DNA from: RGIG8767 sp045531685
GTDB taxonomy: Bacteria; Bacillota; Clostridia; Lachnospirales; Lachnospiraceae
Assembly: GCA_045531685.1 (NCBI GenBank)
Contig: JAZSEL010000164.1
Location: 1 to 64,000, forward strand
Length of the DNA stretch: 64,000 nucleotides
Reading direction: 5' to 3'
Below the pieces are notes generated by a model. The model was given only the letters and a program-made list of their open reading frames with translations. It searched no databases and was not told the origin of the DNA. Positions 30,768-40,591 of the stretch are shown piece by piece. How positions within the stretch are numbered: the stretch's first letter is position 1; each line of letters begins with the position of its first letter. Made by a program: the position numbers and the translations under genes.

Positions 30768-32249
30768 ATGAATTTAAAAAAGCGGTTAACCATAACGTTT
30801 ATTGCGTTGACATTTCTTCCTATCTTCATTACGGTTATCACTTTTATCTTTTTATGTGGAGTGGCAGCATTTAATGAAGGAAATTCCGGAATTTTAAATG
30901 AATTATCTTTGGAGTCCATATCGGAGATTACGTATTTAACGGAAGAAACTTATTATGAAATAGAGGCACAGATAGGGATTGACCCGGGGCGGTTTGAAAA
31001 TGAAGCATACTTAGATGAGTTAAATTCCCGGTTAAAGGGACAGGCGTCCTATATTATAGTAAGAAAGAATACGGAGTTTATTTATTTAGGAGACGATGAG
31101 ACAAACCAACAGCTTTTAGATGAGCTGCCGACTTTTGATAATCATAATGAAGGACCGGAGGCGGGATATTATTTCCGACGGTTTAATAAAGTAATAAAGC
31201 AATTTGACTTTTCATTTGGCGATGGAAGTGAGGGAAGTCTCTTTGTGGTTACCAGTTTGAAGGAAGTGGTTTCCAGCAAAACGGTTTTCCAATTATTCCT
31301 GATAGTGGCATTTGTGCTTATTGTTACCAGCGTGGGACTGACCAGGTGGATTAACAGGGGTGTGTTCTATCCGGTGCGGGAATTGAATCATGCCATGTCT
31401 TGTATAGCGAAAGGGAATTTTGATTATGCTTTACAGATAGAAGAAAACAACGGGGAAATCGAACAGCTATACAAAAGCTATGAGGATATGCGTCTTAAGT
31501 TAAAAGAGGCATCTGAAGAAAAAATCCAGAACGAGAAACAGAACAGGGAATTGGTTAGTAACATTACCCATGACCTTAAAACACCGATTACTTCCATCAA
31601 AGGATATGTGGAGGGAATTATTGATGGGGTAGCAGATACTCCGGAAAAAATGGATAAATACATTAAGACCATTTACACAAAGGCAATGGAAATGGACCGG
31701 TTGATTAACGAGCTTACGTATTATTCCGGAATAGATTCCAACCGGATTCCGTATCATTTCCAGAGAATTAATGTGTCGGATTATTTTAATGATTGTGTAG
31801 AGGAAGTCGGATGGGATTTGGAGTCCAAGAATATTAAGCTGAATTATTCCAATCTGCTTCTATCGGATACCAAGATTATTGCAGACCCCCAGCAGCTTAA
31901 GAAGGTCATTAATAATATTATAGGTAACAGCGTAAAATATTTGGACAAAAACAGACCCGGAGAAATTGATATCCGCCTGTTAGACGAATTGGATTCCATC
32001 CGTGTGGAGATTGAGGATAACGGGAAAGGAATTGAGGCGAAGGATCTGCCGAATATTTTCGAGCGTTTTTACCGTACGGATGCATCCCGTAACTCTGCTC
32101 AGGGAGGTAGCGGAATCGGATTATCCATCGTGAAAAAGATTATTGAAGACCATGGTGGGTATATCTGGGCAACCAGTAAGGTGGATGAAGGAACATGTAT
32201 GCACTTTGTAATACGTAAATATAGAGAAACACAGGAGGAAGTAGAATGA
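30768..32249 (+). CDS. Sensor histidine kinase
   Basis: Of 493 residues, membrane segment one spans about 7-30 and segment two about 175-195, with an extracytoplasmic sensor of some 145 residues between. A HAMP linker follows, then HisKA with the phospho-acceptor His in VSNITHDLKTPITSIKGYVEG. The HATPase core shows VINNIIGNSVKYL (N box), VEIEDNGKGI (G1) and QGGSGIGLSIVKKII (G2). It overlaps the response regulator by four bases and is its probable partner. The sensed signal is unknown; the neighbouring perR is divergent. Confidence 0.93.
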   Translation: MNLKKRLTITFIALTFLPIFITVITFIFLCGVAAFNEGNSGILNELSLESISEITYLTEETYYEIEAQIGIDPGRFENEAYLDELNSRLKGQASYIIVRKNTEFIYLGDDETNQQLLDELPTFDNHNEGPEAGYYFRRFNKVIKQFDFSFGDGSEGSLFVVTSLKEVVSSKTVFQLFLIVAFVLIVTSVGLTRWINRGVFYPVRELNHAMSCIAKGNFDYALQIEENNGEIEQLYKSYEDMRLKLKEASEEKIQNEKQNRELVSNITHDLKTPITSIKGYVEGIIDGVADTPEKMDKYIKTIYTKAMEMDRLINELTYYSGIDSNRIPYHFQRINVSDYFNDCVEEVGWDLESKNIKLNYSNLLLSDTKIIADPQQLKKVINNIIGNSVKYLDKNRPGEIDIRLLDELDSIRVEIEDNGKGIEAKDLPNIFERFYRTDASRNSAQGGSGIGLSIVKKIIEDHGGYIWATSKVDEGTCMHFVIRKYRETQEEVE

Positions 32250-32935
32250 GCAAGATTTTAATTATTGAAGATGAAGTGGCAATTGCAGATTTAGAAAAGG
32301 ATTATTTGGAGTTAAGCGGATTTGAAGTGGCGATTGAACATGCCGGCGATACGGGTTTGGAAAGAGCCTTAAAGGAAGATTTTGACCTTATTGTATTGGA
32401 TTTGATGCTCCCGGGAATGGACGGATTTGAGGTATGTAAGAGAATCCGTGAAGAAAAGGACATTCCGGTACTAATGGTTTCAGCTAAGAAGGATGATATT
32501 GATAAAATCCGTGGTCTGGGTCTTGGAGCCGATGATTATATGACTAAGCCGTTTAGCCCAAGTGAGTTGGTTGCCAGAGTAAAAGCCCATATGGCAAGAT
32601 ATACGCGGCTGGTAAGCTCTAATCAGAAGGTGAATGATATTGTGGAAATCCGGGGAATCAAGATTGACAAAACAGCCAGACGTGTTTATATTGACGGAGA
32701 AGAAAGAGCGTTTACCACAAAGGAATTTGATTTATTAACATTCCTTGCAGAGAATCCAAATCATGTATATACTAAGGAAGAATTATTCCGTGAAATTTGG
32801 GATATGGATTCTATCGGAGACATTGCAACCGTTACGGTTCACATTAAAAAGATCCGTGAAAAGATTGAATTTGATACAGCCAATCCTCAGTACATTGAGA
32901 CTATCTGGGGAGTTGGGTACCGGTTCAAAGTATAA
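32246..32935 (+). CDS. OmpR/PhoB-family response regulator
   Basis: A 229-residue protein with a receiver domain (ILIIEDEVAIADLEKDY acid pocket, phospho-acceptor Asp in LIVLDLMLPGMDG, Lys in DDYMTKPF). The C-terminal OmpR winged helix ends EYIETIWGVGYRFKV-like. It should control genes by binding direct-repeat sites after phosphorylation by the upstream kinase. Start and kinase stop overlap as ATGA. Confidence 0.95.
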   Translation: MSKILIIEDEVAIADLEKDYLELSGFEVAIEHAGDTGLERALKEDFDLIVLDLMLPGMDGFEVCKRIREEKDIPVLMVSAKKDDIDKIRGLGLGADDYMTKPFSPSELVARVKAHMARYTRLVSSNQKVNDIVEIRGIKIDKTARRVYIDGEERAFTTKEFDLLTFLAENPNHVYTKEELFREIWDMDSIGDIATVTVHIKKIREKIEFDTANPQYIETIWGVGYRFKV

Positions 32936-32983
32936 TTGGTTGTAATGTAGTGCTCAATTTTATAGAAAGAAATGAGAGAGACT

Positions 32984-34417
32984 ATGTTAGAACAGTTACA
33001 GCCACAGCGTGTATTTTATTACTTTGAGAGAATGTGCGAAATTCCACACGGCTCGGGAAATACGAAGCAGATTAGTGATTTCTGTGTGGATTTTGCGAAG
33101 GAACACCAGTTGGAATATCATCAGGATGCAGATAATAATGTAATTATTATTAAGGAGGCAACGCCGGGCTACGAAAATAAGGAGCCGGTTATTATCCAGG
33201 GACATTTGGACATGGTGTGTGAAAAGACAGCCGATTGTACCAAGGATATGGAAACAGAAGGACTGGATGTTTATGTGGATGGCGATGAAGTCCGTGCTAA
33301 GGACACAACTCTTGGTGGTGACAACGGAATCGCGGTTGCTATGGCACTTGCTATTTTAGAAAGCAAGGAGCTTGCCCATCCAAGAGTAGAAGCAGTATTT
33401 ACCGTAGACGAAGAAATCGGTCTTTTGGGAGCGGGAAGTATTGATGTGTCCCCATTAAAAGGAAAGCTTATGCTGAATCTGGATTCCGAAGACGAGGGAA
33501 TTTTTACCGTAAGCTGTGCGGGAGGCAATTCATCGGACTGCCGTCTGCCGCTTAAGAAAACAAAATACAGTGGTGCGGTTTATATTCTTGAGATTACCGG
33601 ATGCAAGGGTGGTCATTCCGGTGTGGAAATCGATAAGGGAAGAAGTAACCCGAATGTATTGATGGGACGTCTTTTACAAGATATAAAAACAGAGGCAGCA
33701 ATACAGCTGGTTTCTGTGGATGGCGGATTAAAGGATAACGCCATTCCGGTACAGTCAAAGGCGGTATTGGTGTGTGATAGTGCAAACGCAGTGGAGACAT
33801 CCGTGGAACGGATGAGAGGTATATTTGCCAACGAATATGCGGGAACAGACCCGGATATCAGAATAACCATTACAAAAGAAGATAATGCAACCGTAGAGGT
33901 TGTGGATGGTGCTTTGACAGACAAGATGATTTGTATGTTAACCTGTATGCCAAACGGAATTCAGAGAATGAGCGCTGATATAGAAGGTCTTGTGCAGACA
34001 TCTTTGAATATAGGAATTGTAGAAACAAATGAAAAGGATTTCCGTATGTCCTTCTGTGTGCGCAGTAGTGTGGACAGTGAGCGGGAGATGCTCAACCGGA
34101 GCATCGGAAGTCTTATGGAGCTGCTTGGCGGAACCATGGAGATAGAAGGTGCCTATCCGGGATGGGAATATAAGAAGGATTCCAGACTCCGTGAACTGAT
34201 GATTGATGTATTCAAGGAACAGTACGGAAAGGAACCAAAGGTAGAAGCTATTCATGCCGGATTGGAATGCGGTATGTTTGCAGGTAAGATACCGGGCTTG
34301 GATTGCGTATCCATAGGTCCTGATTTACGGCAGATTCATACAGTAAGAGAGAGCATGAGCATACCTTCCGTGCAGAGAGTATATGAATTTGTACTGAGAG
34401 TATTGGAAAGAATGTAA
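32984..34417 (+). CDS. pepD: Aminoacyl-histidine dipeptidase (PepD type, M20)
   Basis: I prefer ATG 32984 to ATG 32972 because the resulting LEQLQPQRVFYYFERMCEIP matches the family start; 477 residues. Zinc ligands appear in VIIQGHLDMVCEK and LGGDNGIAVAMALAI, with the catalytic Glu pair in VFTVDEEIGLLGA and a later ligand in EAIHAGLECGMF. A lid domain lies between about 200 and 380. The enzyme splits Xaa-His and related dipeptides in the cytosol. Confidence 0.92.
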   Translation: MLEQLQPQRVFYYFERMCEIPHGSGNTKQISDFCVDFAKEHQLEYHQDADNNVIIIKEATPGYENKEPVIIQGHLDMVCEKTADCTKDMETEGLDVYVDGDEVRAKDTTLGGDNGIAVAMALAILESKELAHPRVEAVFTVDEEIGLLGAGSIDVSPLKGKLMLNLDSEDEGIFTVSCAGGNSSDCRLPLKKTKYSGAVYILEITGCKGGHSGVEIDKGRSNPNVLMGRLLQDIKTEAAIQLVSVDGGLKDNAIPVQSKAVLVCDSANAVETSVERMRGIFANEYAGTDPDIRITITKEDNATVEVVDGALTDKMICMLTCMPNGIQRMSADIEGLVQTSLNIGIVETNEKDFRMSFCVRSSVDSEREMLNRSIGSLMELLGGTMEIEGAYPGWEYKKDSRLRELMIDVFKEQYGKEPKVEAIHAGLECGMFAGKIPGLDCVSIGPDLRQIHTVRESMSIPSVQRVYEFVLRVLERM

Positions 34418-34454
34418 GTCCGGGACGGCTGGGATATATTACAGGAAAGCAAGT

Positions 34455-35141
34455 ATGAAAATAGTTTACGAAGACAAAGACCAGATTGGGATTCATAAGC
34501 CGGCCGGGATAGCAACACAGACGGCAAGGCTTGGGGAGAAGGATTTGGTGAGCGAAGTGAAGAACCATATTGCACAGTCGGGCAGTGGCAACAATCCCTA
34601 TGTGGCAGTGATTAACCGTCTTGACCAACCGGTAGAGGGAATTGTTCTGTTTGCCAAAAATCCAAAGGCGGCAGCGGCATTAAGTACACAGATGCAGGAT
34701 GGCCGTATGCAGAAGTATTATCTGGCCGTCGTATACGGAAATATGGAAGCAAAAGAGGCTTCCTTGGTAGATTATTTGCAAAAGGATGGGAAAACCAATA
34801 CGTCAAAGGTAGTTGATTCCCATGCTAAGGATGCCAAAAAGGCGGTGTTGGAATATACCGAAGAAGTCACAGCAGAGAATATGCAGCTCGTGCGGATTCG
34901 TTTGTTAACCGGAAGACATCATCAGATTCGGGTGCAGTTTGCAAGCAGAGAGCATCCCCTTGTGGGAGACAGCAAATACGGAACCGGGAAGAGTAAGGCA
35001 TTTTCAGCACAGAAGAATGTCCGGGTTCCGGCATTGTGTGCGTATCAGTTACAGTGGAAGCATCCGGTTACGGGAAAAAATATAGAAATATCGATAGAGC
35101 CGGAGCATATGCTACTACGGGAACTTCGTAAGAATAAATAA
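34455..35141 (+). CDS. RluA-family pseudouridine synthase
   Basis: A 228-residue single-domain enzyme without an S4 domain. KPAGIATQ near the start and VINRLDQPVEGIVLFAKN with the catalytic Asp identify the RluA family, with LLTGRHHQIRVQFA and HPLVGDSKYG as further motifs. In the catalytic block the usual HRLD is NRLD and the usual D-x-x-T/V-S-G is DQPVEG, so it belongs to a divergent subgroup. The target uridine (rRNA or tRNA) is unknown. Confidence 0.88.
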   Translation: MKIVYEDKDQIGIHKPAGIATQTARLGEKDLVSEVKNHIAQSGSGNNPYVAVINRLDQPVEGIVLFAKNPKAAAALSTQMQDGRMQKYYLAVVYGNMEAKEASLVDYLQKDGKTNTSKVVDSHAKDAKKAVLEYTEEVTAENMQLVRIRLLTGRHHQIRVQFASREHPLVGDSKYGTGKSKAFSAQKNVRVPALCAYQLQWKHPVTGKNIEISIEPEHMLLRELRKNK

Positions 35142-35173
35142 GTACAGGGTTAAGAATAAGGTGGGGAGAAATC

Positions 35174-36775
35174 ATGAAACAAGGGAAAGGTAAGCAGTCA
35201 TCTATGAGTGTGGACAGTATCGTGATTTCTCTTTATTTATTTGTTATGTTGGGAATATTCCCGCTGTATTATAAATACCGGTATGCAGGTATGGGAGAAG
35301 CAAAGTATAAGATGTTCTTATACGCTTCCGGCGGCTGCATAGTGGTATTTTTTTTCATAAGCCTGATACAGGTATTGATTGCGAATAAGGGAAAAGTAAA
35401 AGGGTTTCAGCTAAATTCTTTAGATAAAGCCGTAGTAATTTATTTTGGAATAACCCTGCTTTCCTTCCTTCTTTCCCCATTTAAGAAAATGGGATTTTGG
35501 GGAGCGGACGGATGGAGTATGGGATTGCTGACCCAGACAGTATTTGTCTGCATCTATTTTTTAGTGGCAAAGGCATGGAATTATAAGATGTGGGCACCGG
35601 TATTGCTTCTGATATCCTCATCCATGGTCTTTTTAATTGGGATTTTTCATCGGTTTGACGTGGACCTTCTTCCTATTTATGGGGACTTGGATGAGTACTA
35701 TAAGGTATTGTTCTTATCCACCATGGGACAGTCAAGCTGGTATTCCTCCTTCCTTTGTACGGTTTTTCCTATAGGGTTGTATTTGTTTTACAGCAGTGAA
35801 AAGAAATATGTGCGCTTGCTTGCCGGCATATACTCCGTCATTGCCATGAGCTCCCTGGTTACACAGAATACGGACAGTGCCTTTTTATCCTTGGCAGCAG
35901 TCGTCCTTGCGTTGTTTTATGTAAGCTTTGATAAAAAAGAAAGACGTTTCGCTGTCAAATCAAGATGGAAACGGTTTGCAGAAGTGGTATTACTGATATT
36001 GGGAAGCTTTTGTTTTGTGGGATTCTGTCAGGAAGTATATGCAGACCGGATGATACCGCTGGACAGCCTGTCTTTGTTTATGTCTCAGAGTGTATGGATA
36101 CGGGCTCTGTTTTTGTCAGCACTTCTGTTCTATGGTTTTGTTTGCCGAAAAGAAGAGCGGAAGAACGGGAAAGACGATGGAAAAGGCAAGAGGGTATGGT
36201 TTTGGATACTTTTGATGCTCCTTGGGGCGGGAATTGGTGGAACCATCCTGTTTATTGTGCTGAATACCAACGGATATTTGCTGGAGCACTTTGGTTACCA
36301 AAGCAGCAATAATTATTTGCTGTTTAATGAGCAGTGGGGAAACGGAAGGGGATTTGCCTGGAAATTCACGGTGAGAAGTTTTTGGGATTTTTCATTATTG
36401 CAGAAGCTTCTTGGAGTGGGACCGGATTGTTTTTCGGCTTATGTAAGCAGTGTGCCGGAATATTCGGAACAGATGCGGAATTTCTGGGGCGATTTGGTAT
36501 TAACCAATGCGCATAATGAGTATCTTACCAAGCTGTATGATTTGGGAATATTGGGCTTGCTTTCTTATGTGGGAATGCTATTGGTTGCCGTAAGGCTCTT
36601 TTTCACACACAGGAAAGAGAACCGCTTGCTTCCGGCAATCGCCCTGTGTGCGGTATCTTACATGGTTCATAATATTTTTTGCTACGAGCAGGTGTGCTGT
36701 AGTCCGATATTTTATATATTGTTGGGAATGGGAAGTAATTTGATTTATAAATTACACCGTAGGAGTACATACTAA
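35174..36775 (+). CDS. O-antigen-ligase-like polytopic membrane protein
   Basis: The 533-residue protein has about 12-13 membrane segments. Near the end NAHNEYLTKLYDLGILGLLSYVGMLL matches the Wzy_C/O-antigen ligase signature (H-N-E-Y plus G-I-x-G-L). In Gram-positive bacteria such proteins polymerise or ligate surface polysaccharide or teichoic-acid-like chains, or have other glycan roles. No glycosyltransferases adjoin it. AAGGTGGGGAG is the ribosome site. Confidence 0.75.
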   Translation: MKQGKGKQSSMSVDSIVISLYLFVMLGIFPLYYKYRYAGMGEAKYKMFLYASGGCIVVFFFISLIQVLIANKGKVKGFQLNSLDKAVVIYFGITLLSFLLSPFKKMGFWGADGWSMGLLTQTVFVCIYFLVAKAWNYKMWAPVLLLISSSMVFLIGIFHRFDVDLLPIYGDLDEYYKVLFLSTMGQSSWYSSFLCTVFPIGLYLFYSSEKKYVRLLAGIYSVIAMSSLVTQNTDSAFLSLAAVVLALFYVSFDKKERRFAVKSRWKRFAEVVLLILGSFCFVGFCQEVYADRMIPLDSLSLFMSQSVWIRALFLSALLFYGFVCRKEERKNGKDDGKGKRVWFWILLMLLGAGIGGTILFIVLNTNGYLLEHFGYQSSNNYLLFNEQWGNGRGFAWKFTVRSFWDFSLLQKLLGVGPDCFSAYVSSVPEYSEQMRNFWGDLVLTNAHNEYLTKLYDLGILGLLSYVGMLLVAVRLFFTHRKENRLLPAIALCAVSYMVHNIFCYEQVCCSPIFYILLGMGSNLIYKLHRRSTY

Positions 36776-36788
36776 TTCTGTTACATCA

Positions 36789-36815
36789 TCCGGGATGAAT
36801 CGAGTTTCATCCGGA
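36789..36815 (+). repeat. Intergenic hairpin without T-tract
   Basis: TCCGGGATGAA and TTCATCCGGA form a ten-pair stem with one bulged G. No T-run follows, so it is not a standard terminator; it may affect mRNA stability. Confidence 0.45.
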
Positions 36816-36829
36816 ACAGAAAGGCAGGA

Positions 36830-37810
36830 ATGGGTATGGAAAAATTATGGAAATATAAAAGAGAAATTATGACAGGAGTGTTACTGACATTCCTGTTGTT
36901 TTTTGTTTTAAAATATATTTTTCCGCTCCTATCGCCCTTTATTCTTGCGTATCTTACTGTTTACTCCGTGTATCCGTTTTTGTATCGGATAGAACAAAAA
37001 TGGAAGGTAAAAAAACCCATTACCATGTTTTTGGTATTGGGGATAATTATGGTGATTTTACTCGGTATCGTGTGGATAATTGCACTGATTTCCAGCGGAA
37101 GTGTGGAAGAAGCCATCCCGCTTATTCTGGAATGGAAAAACCGGTTGATGCAGACGCTGAATATTGAAATGATTAATAAGCTTGTTCCGGAAGTCATCCG
37201 GAATTCCTTTTCCTATATACAAAAGGTATTCCCGATTTTTGCATATCTGGGAATCTATCTGATTGCTACTATTTTAATGGCAAAGGACTTTGATGTTTTG
37301 ATGGAAAAGGTACACAGTATCGGTGCTTTGGATATTTTTATGAATGTGGTTAATGAAATTGTGCATACAGCAGGGAAATACCTGAAGGCACAAGTGGTTT
37401 TGATTTTCATGATTATGGGGGTCTGCATCGCCGGTTTTTATTTGATAGGAGTTTCCTCAGCCATTCTTTTGGGGGTGTTGGCAGGATTGATGGATGCGTT
37501 ACCCTTTATCGGAACCAGTATTGTTTTGATTCCTACAGCCGTAATATTTTTCTTGGAAAAAGAGGCACTAAAAGGCGGAGTGGTTCTGGTTATTTATCTT
37601 ATTTGTGTGGGTATCCGGGAGTTTATGGAGCCTAAGCTTATGGGGAAGGAACTGGACATTATTCCGGTTGTTATGCTGATTTCTATTTTTGTCGGAGTCA
37701 AGCTTTTTGGGGTGTCCGGAATCATAAAGGGTCCCCTTGCCATTGTTTTGTATAAAAATATTTGGACCGCGTTGAATAAAGTTGACAAGCCCGAAAAAAA
37801 CGACTTATAA
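36830..37810 (+). CDS. AI-2E/YtvI-family membrane protein
   Basis: 326 residues with about eight membrane segments. The pattern FPLLSPFILAYLTVYSVYPF at the start, GLMDALPFIGTSIVLIPTAV and MEPKLMGKELDIIPVVMLIS match the AI-2E transporter family, and the clostridial YtvI-like branch in length. Members range from quorum-signal exporters to sodium/proton antiporters and sporulation proteins. The substrate is therefore open. Its stop lies 37 bases before the proS start. Confidence 0.8.
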   Translation: MGMEKLWKYKREIMTGVLLTFLLFFVLKYIFPLLSPFILAYLTVYSVYPFLYRIEQKWKVKKPITMFLVLGIIMVILLGIVWIIALISSGSVEEAIPLILEWKNRLMQTLNIEMINKLVPEVIRNSFSYIQKVFPIFAYLGIYLIATILMAKDFDVLMEKVHSIGALDIFMNVVNEIVHTAGKYLKAQVVLIFMIMGVCIAGFYLIGVSSAILLGVLAGLMDALPFIGTSIVLIPTAVIFFLEKEALKGGVVLVIYLICVGIREFMEPKLMGKELDIIPVVMLISIFVGVKLFGVSGIIKGPLAIVLYKNIWTALNKVDKPEKNDL

Positions 37811-37847
37811 TCTCAGTAAGTATGTATACAATGAAAGGGTTTTTACA

Positions 37848-39284
37848 ATGGCAGAGAAAAAGTTAGTAGAAGCGATTACTTCCATGGAGGAAGATTTCGC
37901 GCAGTGGTACACAGACGTGGTTAAAAAGGCAGAACTGGTAGATTATACAAGCGTAAAGGGGTGTATGGTCATTAAGCCGGCAGGATATGCTATCTGGGAG
38001 CTGATTCAGAAACAGCTTGATGACAGATTTAAGGCAACCGGTGTTGAAAATGTATATCTTCCGATGTTTATTCCGGAAAGCCTTTTACAGAAGGAAAAGG
38101 ATCACGTAGAAGGATTTGCACCGGAGGTTGCATGGGTAACTCACGGTGGATTGAATCCATTACAGGAAAAATTATGTGTACGTCCTACTTCAGAGACTTT
38201 ATTCTGTGATTTTTATAGTAATGATATTCACTCCTACAGAGACCTGCCGAAGGTGTATAACCAGTGGTGTTCGGTAGTCCGTTGGGAAAAAGAAACAAGA
38301 CCATTCCTCCGTTCCAGAGAGTTCTTATGGCAGGAAGGTCATACTGCTCATGCAACAGCAGAGGAAGCAGAAGAAAGAACCATTCAGATGCTTAATGTAT
38401 ATGCGGATTTCTGTGAAGAAGTACTTGCTATGCCGGTAGTACGCGGACGTAAGACAGACAAAGAAAAATTTGCAGGTGCAGAAGCTACTTACACGATTGA
38501 AGCATTAATGCATGATGGTAAGGCATTGCAGTCCGGTACAAGCCATAACTTTGGTGACGGCTTTGCAAAAGCATTTGGTATTCAGTATACAAGCAAGGAC
38601 AATAAGTTAGAATATGTACACCAGACATCATGGGGTATGACAACAAGACTGATTGGCGCTATTATCATGGTACACGGTGATAATTCCGGTCTGGTATTAC
38701 CGCCACTGGTAGCACCGACTCAGGTTATGATTGTGCCAATCATGCAGAAAAAAGAAGGTGTTCTTGAAAAAGCTGCTGAGTTAAAAGAACTTTTAGCAGC
38801 AAAGGGATGCCGTGTTAAGGTAGATGATTCGGATAAGAGTCCGGGATGGAAATTCTCTGAACAGGAAATGAGAGGTATTCCGCTCCGTATTGAAATCGGA
38901 CCAAAGGATATTGAAGCGAATAAGTGCATTATTGTACGTCGTGATAACAGAGAAAAGATAGAAGTATCGTTAGATGAACTGGAAAGCAAGGTAACAGAGC
39001 TTCTTGATATCATTCAGAAGGATATGTTAGTAAGAGCAAGAGAACACCGTGATGCACATACCTATGTAGCCACCACGATGGACGAAATGGAAACGATTCT
39101 GAATGAAACTCCCGGTTTTGTAAAAGCCATGTGGTGTGGTGACCAGGCATGTGAGGATCAGATTAAAGAAAAGTATTCCGCTACCAGCAGATGTATGCCA
39201 TTTGCCCAGGAGCAGCTGGCAGATACCTGCGTATGCTGTGGAAAACCGGCTCAGAAAATGGTTTATTGGGGAAGAGCGTACTAA
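37848..39284 (+). CDS. proS: Prolyl-tRNA synthetase, archaeal/eukaryal type
   Basis: The start is ATG 37848 (AAAGGG upstream), giving 478 residues as usual for ProS type 3. Class II motifs are visible: VYLPMFIPESLLQKEKDH (motif 1 region), LCVRPTSETLFCDFY and VVRWEKETRPFLRSREFLWQEGHTAHAT (motif 2). An anticodon-binding domain follows, then a C-terminal zinc-like domain with CGDQACEDQ, CMPF and CVCCGKPAQ, ending in the conserved Tyr. It lacks the YbaK-like editing insert of bacterial-type ProS. Confidence 0.95.
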   Translation: MAEKKLVEAITSMEEDFAQWYTDVVKKAELVDYTSVKGCMVIKPAGYAIWELIQKQLDDRFKATGVENVYLPMFIPESLLQKEKDHVEGFAPEVAWVTHGGLNPLQEKLCVRPTSETLFCDFYSNDIHSYRDLPKVYNQWCSVVRWEKETRPFLRSREFLWQEGHTAHATAEEAEERTIQMLNVYADFCEEVLAMPVVRGRKTDKEKFAGAEATYTIEALMHDGKALQSGTSHNFGDGFAKAFGIQYTSKDNKLEYVHQTSWGMTTRLIGAIIMVHGDNSGLVLPPLVAPTQVMIVPIMQKKEGVLEKAAELKELLAAKGCRVKVDDSDKSPGWKFSEQEMRGIPLRIEIGPKDIEANKCIIVRRDNREKIEVSLDELESKVTELLDIIQKDMLVRAREHRDAHTYVATTMDEMETILNETPGFVKAMWCGDQACEDQIKEKYSATSRCMPFAQEQLADTCVCCGKPAQKMVYWGRAY

Positions 39285-39302
39285 TTTCTTCGAAATTAGT
39301 AC
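39278..39302 (+). repeat. Hairpin at the proS stop codon
   Basis: GTACTAATTTC (39278-39288) and GAAATTAGTAC (39292-39302) form a perfect 11-base stem with a three-base loop. The TAA of proS (39282-39284) is inside the left arm. There is no T-run. Confidence 0.55.
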
Positions 39303-39337
39303 ACCCGTGAGGATGCGTATTAGGGAGGTATAATAGT

Positions 39338-40537
39338 ATGAACGTATTGGTTATTAATTGTGGAAGTTCTTCATTAAAGTATCAGTTGATTTCTTCCGAA
39401 ACAGAGGAAGTATTGGCTAAGGGTCTTTGTGAAAGAATCGGAATTGACGGAAGTATGATTACACATACGCCGGCAGGAGGAAATAAAGTTTCAGCAGAAG
39501 TTCCTATGGCAGATCATACGGATGCCGTTCGTTATGTGATTGAAAAATTAACAGACCCTGAGGTTGGAGTAATTCAGTCTCTTGATGAAATAGATGCCGT
39601 AGGACATCGTATTGTACATGGAGGAGAAAAATTTGCAAGCTCTGTCATTATTGATGATGAAGTAATGGCAGCTATTGAAGAATGCAATGACCTGGCACCA
39701 TTGCACAATCCGGCGAATTTAATCGGTATTAATTCCTGCAAGGCAATTATGCAGAATGTACCGATGGTAGCAGTATTTGACACAGCATTCCATCAGACAA
39801 TGCCTAAGAAAGCGTATTTATATGGACTTCCATATGAATACTATGAAAAATACAAAGTAAGAAGATATGGGTTCCACGGAACCAGCCATGATTTTGTTTC
39901 TAAGCGTGCAGCAGAGATGATTGGTAAGAATAGGGATGACCTTAAGATTATCGTATGCCATCTGGGTAACGGAGCATCCATTTCAGCTGTTGACCATGGA
40001 AAGTCTGTAGATACCTCCATGGGTATGACTCCGTTAGAGGGTCTTATTATGGGAACCAGAAGTGGTGATATCGACCCGGCCATCGTTGGTTTCCTGGCTG
40101 AAAAAGAGAATATGACAGCGGAAGAGGTGATTTCTGTATGCAACAAGAAATCCGGTATCTTAGGATTGTCAGATGGTGTTTCCAGTGATTTCAGAGATTT
40201 GGAAGCAGCTGCTAACGAAGGAAATCAGAAGGCGCAGGATGCATTGGAGGCATACGCATACCGTGTAGCAAAATATATCGGCTCTTATGTTATGGCAATG
40301 AAGGGTGTGGATGTTATCGCATTCACAGCCGGTGTAGGTGAGAACAATAAGACCATGCGTGCCGCTATCGGCGATTATCTGAGTTGGCTCGGTACCAGCA
40401 TAGATCCGGAGAAAAACCAGATTCGCGGAGAAGAAGTAATTCTTTCCAAGGATACGGATAACGTGGTTACCATGATTGTTCCGACCAACGAAGAATTGGC
40501 CATCGCAAGAGAAACGGTACGTTTAGTAGTACAATAG
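39338..40537 (+). CDS. ackA: Acetate kinase
   Basis: The 399-residue enzyme shows the ASKHA signatures VINCGSSSLKYQLI at the start, AVFDTAFHQTMP, RRYGFHGTSHDFVSKRAAEM and HLGNGASISAVDHGKSVDTSMG. IAFTAGVGENN lies in the second phosphate-binding region. It makes ATP and acetate from acetyl phosphate in fermentation. No pta gene adjoins it. TTAGGGAGG is the ribosome site, and a terminator follows. Confidence 0.97.
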   Translation: MNVLVINCGSSSLKYQLISSETEEVLAKGLCERIGIDGSMITHTPAGGNKVSAEVPMADHTDAVRYVIEKLTDPEVGVIQSLDEIDAVGHRIVHGGEKFASSVIIDDEVMAAIEECNDLAPLHNPANLIGINSCKAIMQNVPMVAVFDTAFHQTMPKKAYLYGLPYEYYEKYKVRRYGFHGTSHDFVSKRAAEMIGKNRDDLKIIVCHLGNGASISAVDHGKSVDTSMGMTPLEGLIMGTRSGDIDPAIVGFLAEKENMTAEEVISVCNKKSGILGLSDGVSSDFRDLEAAANEGNQKAQDALEAYAYRVAKYIGSYVMAMKGVDVIAFTAGVGENNKTMRAAIGDYLSWLGTSIDPEKNQIRGEEVILSKDTDNVVTMIVPTNEELAIARETVRLVVQ

Positions 40538-40546
40538 AAAGACTGG

Positions 40547-40571
40547 GGGAGAGTGTAAACTCTCCCTTTTC
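40547..40571 (+). terminator. Terminator after ackA
   Basis: GGGAGAGT (40547-40554), loop GTAA, ACTCTCCC (40559-40566), then TTTTCTT. Confidence 0.8.
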
Positions 40572-40591
40572 TTAAAACAAGGGGTAGGATT

